A DNA stretch of 6,193 nucleotides from an uncultured Alistipes sp. (GTDB taxonomy: Bacteria; Bacteroidota; Bacteroidia; Bacteroidales; Rikenellaceae). Shown here in pieces: positions 6,150 to 6,193 of the stretch. Location: positions 1-6,193 of the forward strand of contig USCH01000044.1 in NCBI GenBank assembly GCA_900553175.1, in the 5' to 3' direction. How positions within the stretch are numbered: position 1 is the stretch's first letter; the number at the start of each line of letters is the position of its first letter. A program made the position numbers and the translations under genes. Below the pieces are notes generated by a model. It did no database searches and had not been told where the DNA came from. It saw only the letters and a program-made list of their open reading frames with translations.

Positions 6150-6193
6150 GGATCTTTCGGAGGAAGATTGAATCGTTTTTCTATTCTGATACG

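Larger units (their letters stand above)
5903..6193 (-). other. noncoding upstream region and likely 5' leader of the operon
   Basis: These 291 bases before the SusC start hold no gene I can support. By hand count 5941-6120 is about 72% G+C, while 5903-5942 is only about 20%; the far end (6171-6193) is AT-rich again. The GC-rich part contains several short inverted repeats: 5958-5971, 6001-6014 (CCTC/GAGG), 6023-6041 (GCGCC/GGCGC), 6074-6084 (GCGGA-T-TCCGC), 6105-6115 (GGAG/CTCC) and 6134-6149. Some are expected by chance at this composition. I looked for the Bacteroidota promoter (TTTG at -33, TAnnTTTG at -7) on the minus strand and found no good match; the nearest is ATTTTTTG at 6046-6053, with TTTG right but TA wrong and no partner. 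The promoter may lie beyond the right edge. Confidence 0.6.

Noticed and set aside
6118..6171. Plus-strand 17-codon frame beginning MFYSVGPVG
   Set aside because: Too short, with no ribosome-binding signal and no recognised relative; other short open frames in this GC-rich stretch are equally likely.
5938..6180. An 80-codon stop-free minus-strand frame in the upstream region
   Set aside because: It has no ATG or plausible start, is rich in Arg, Pro, Ser and Ala as expected from GC-rich noncoding sequence, and resembles no family. It could be a remnant, but nothing supports that.
6152..6180. Inverted repeat ATCTT/AAGAT followed by CGTTTTT on the plus strand, resembling a terminator
   Set aside because: The stem is 5 base pairs and weak, the T run starts 7 bases after it, and no plus-strand gene ends here.
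6116..6193. Minus-strand frame open from the right edge to a TGA, possible end of an upstream gene
   Set aside because: Only 25 codons, no recognisable C-terminal motif; random sequence of this composition gives such stretches often.

Overview
The window looks like one stretch of a Bacteroidota chromosome, with every supported gene on the minus strand. The evidence is an outer-membrane nutrient-uptake pair of the SusC/SusD type, lipoprotein signal peptides with acidic or Lys-rich residues after the lipid cysteine, and starts with AT-rich leaders and little or no Shine-Dalgarno sequence. The genes are GC-rich and almost never use TTA, CTA or TCA codons. This suits a high-GC gut genus such as Alistipes (Rikenellaceae) better than Bacteroides, but the genus is inferred from composition and not shown.

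Layout in transcription order, right to left. Positions 6193-5903 are a noncoding upstream region: about 230 bases that are unusually GC-rich and hold several short inverted repeats, then a sharply AT-rich patch of about 40 bases with a 17-base perfect palindrome just before the first start codon. Next come 5902-2606, a full-length SusC/RagA-family TonB-dependent transporter; 2592-1006, its SusD/RagB-family surface lipoprotein; 979-89, a lipoprotein zinc metallopeptidase with an HEFAH motif; and 70-1, the first 23 codons of another lipoprotein that runs off the left edge. Gaps between genes are 13, 26 and 18 bases, so they almost certainly form one operon that continues to the left.

The genes probably work as a surface uptake machine. 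The SusD-like protein caps the SusC-like barrel and captures ligand, TonB energises import, and the extra lipoproteins sit on the same surface. No carbohydrate-active enzyme is visible, and the accessory enzyme is a predicted peptidase. Peptide or protein acquisition, as known for RagAB of Porphyromonas gingivalis, is therefore a more natural guess than glycan use, but the ligand is not shown by the sequence. SusC has no N-terminal STN signalling domain, and no sigma/anti-sigma pair or other regulator lies in the window. The long upstream leader and its palindrome are the only visible candidates for control.

I see no tRNA, rRNA, insertion sequence, CRISPR array, attachment site or convincing terminator. 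The genes belong to known families. The least explained part is the 291-base upstream region.
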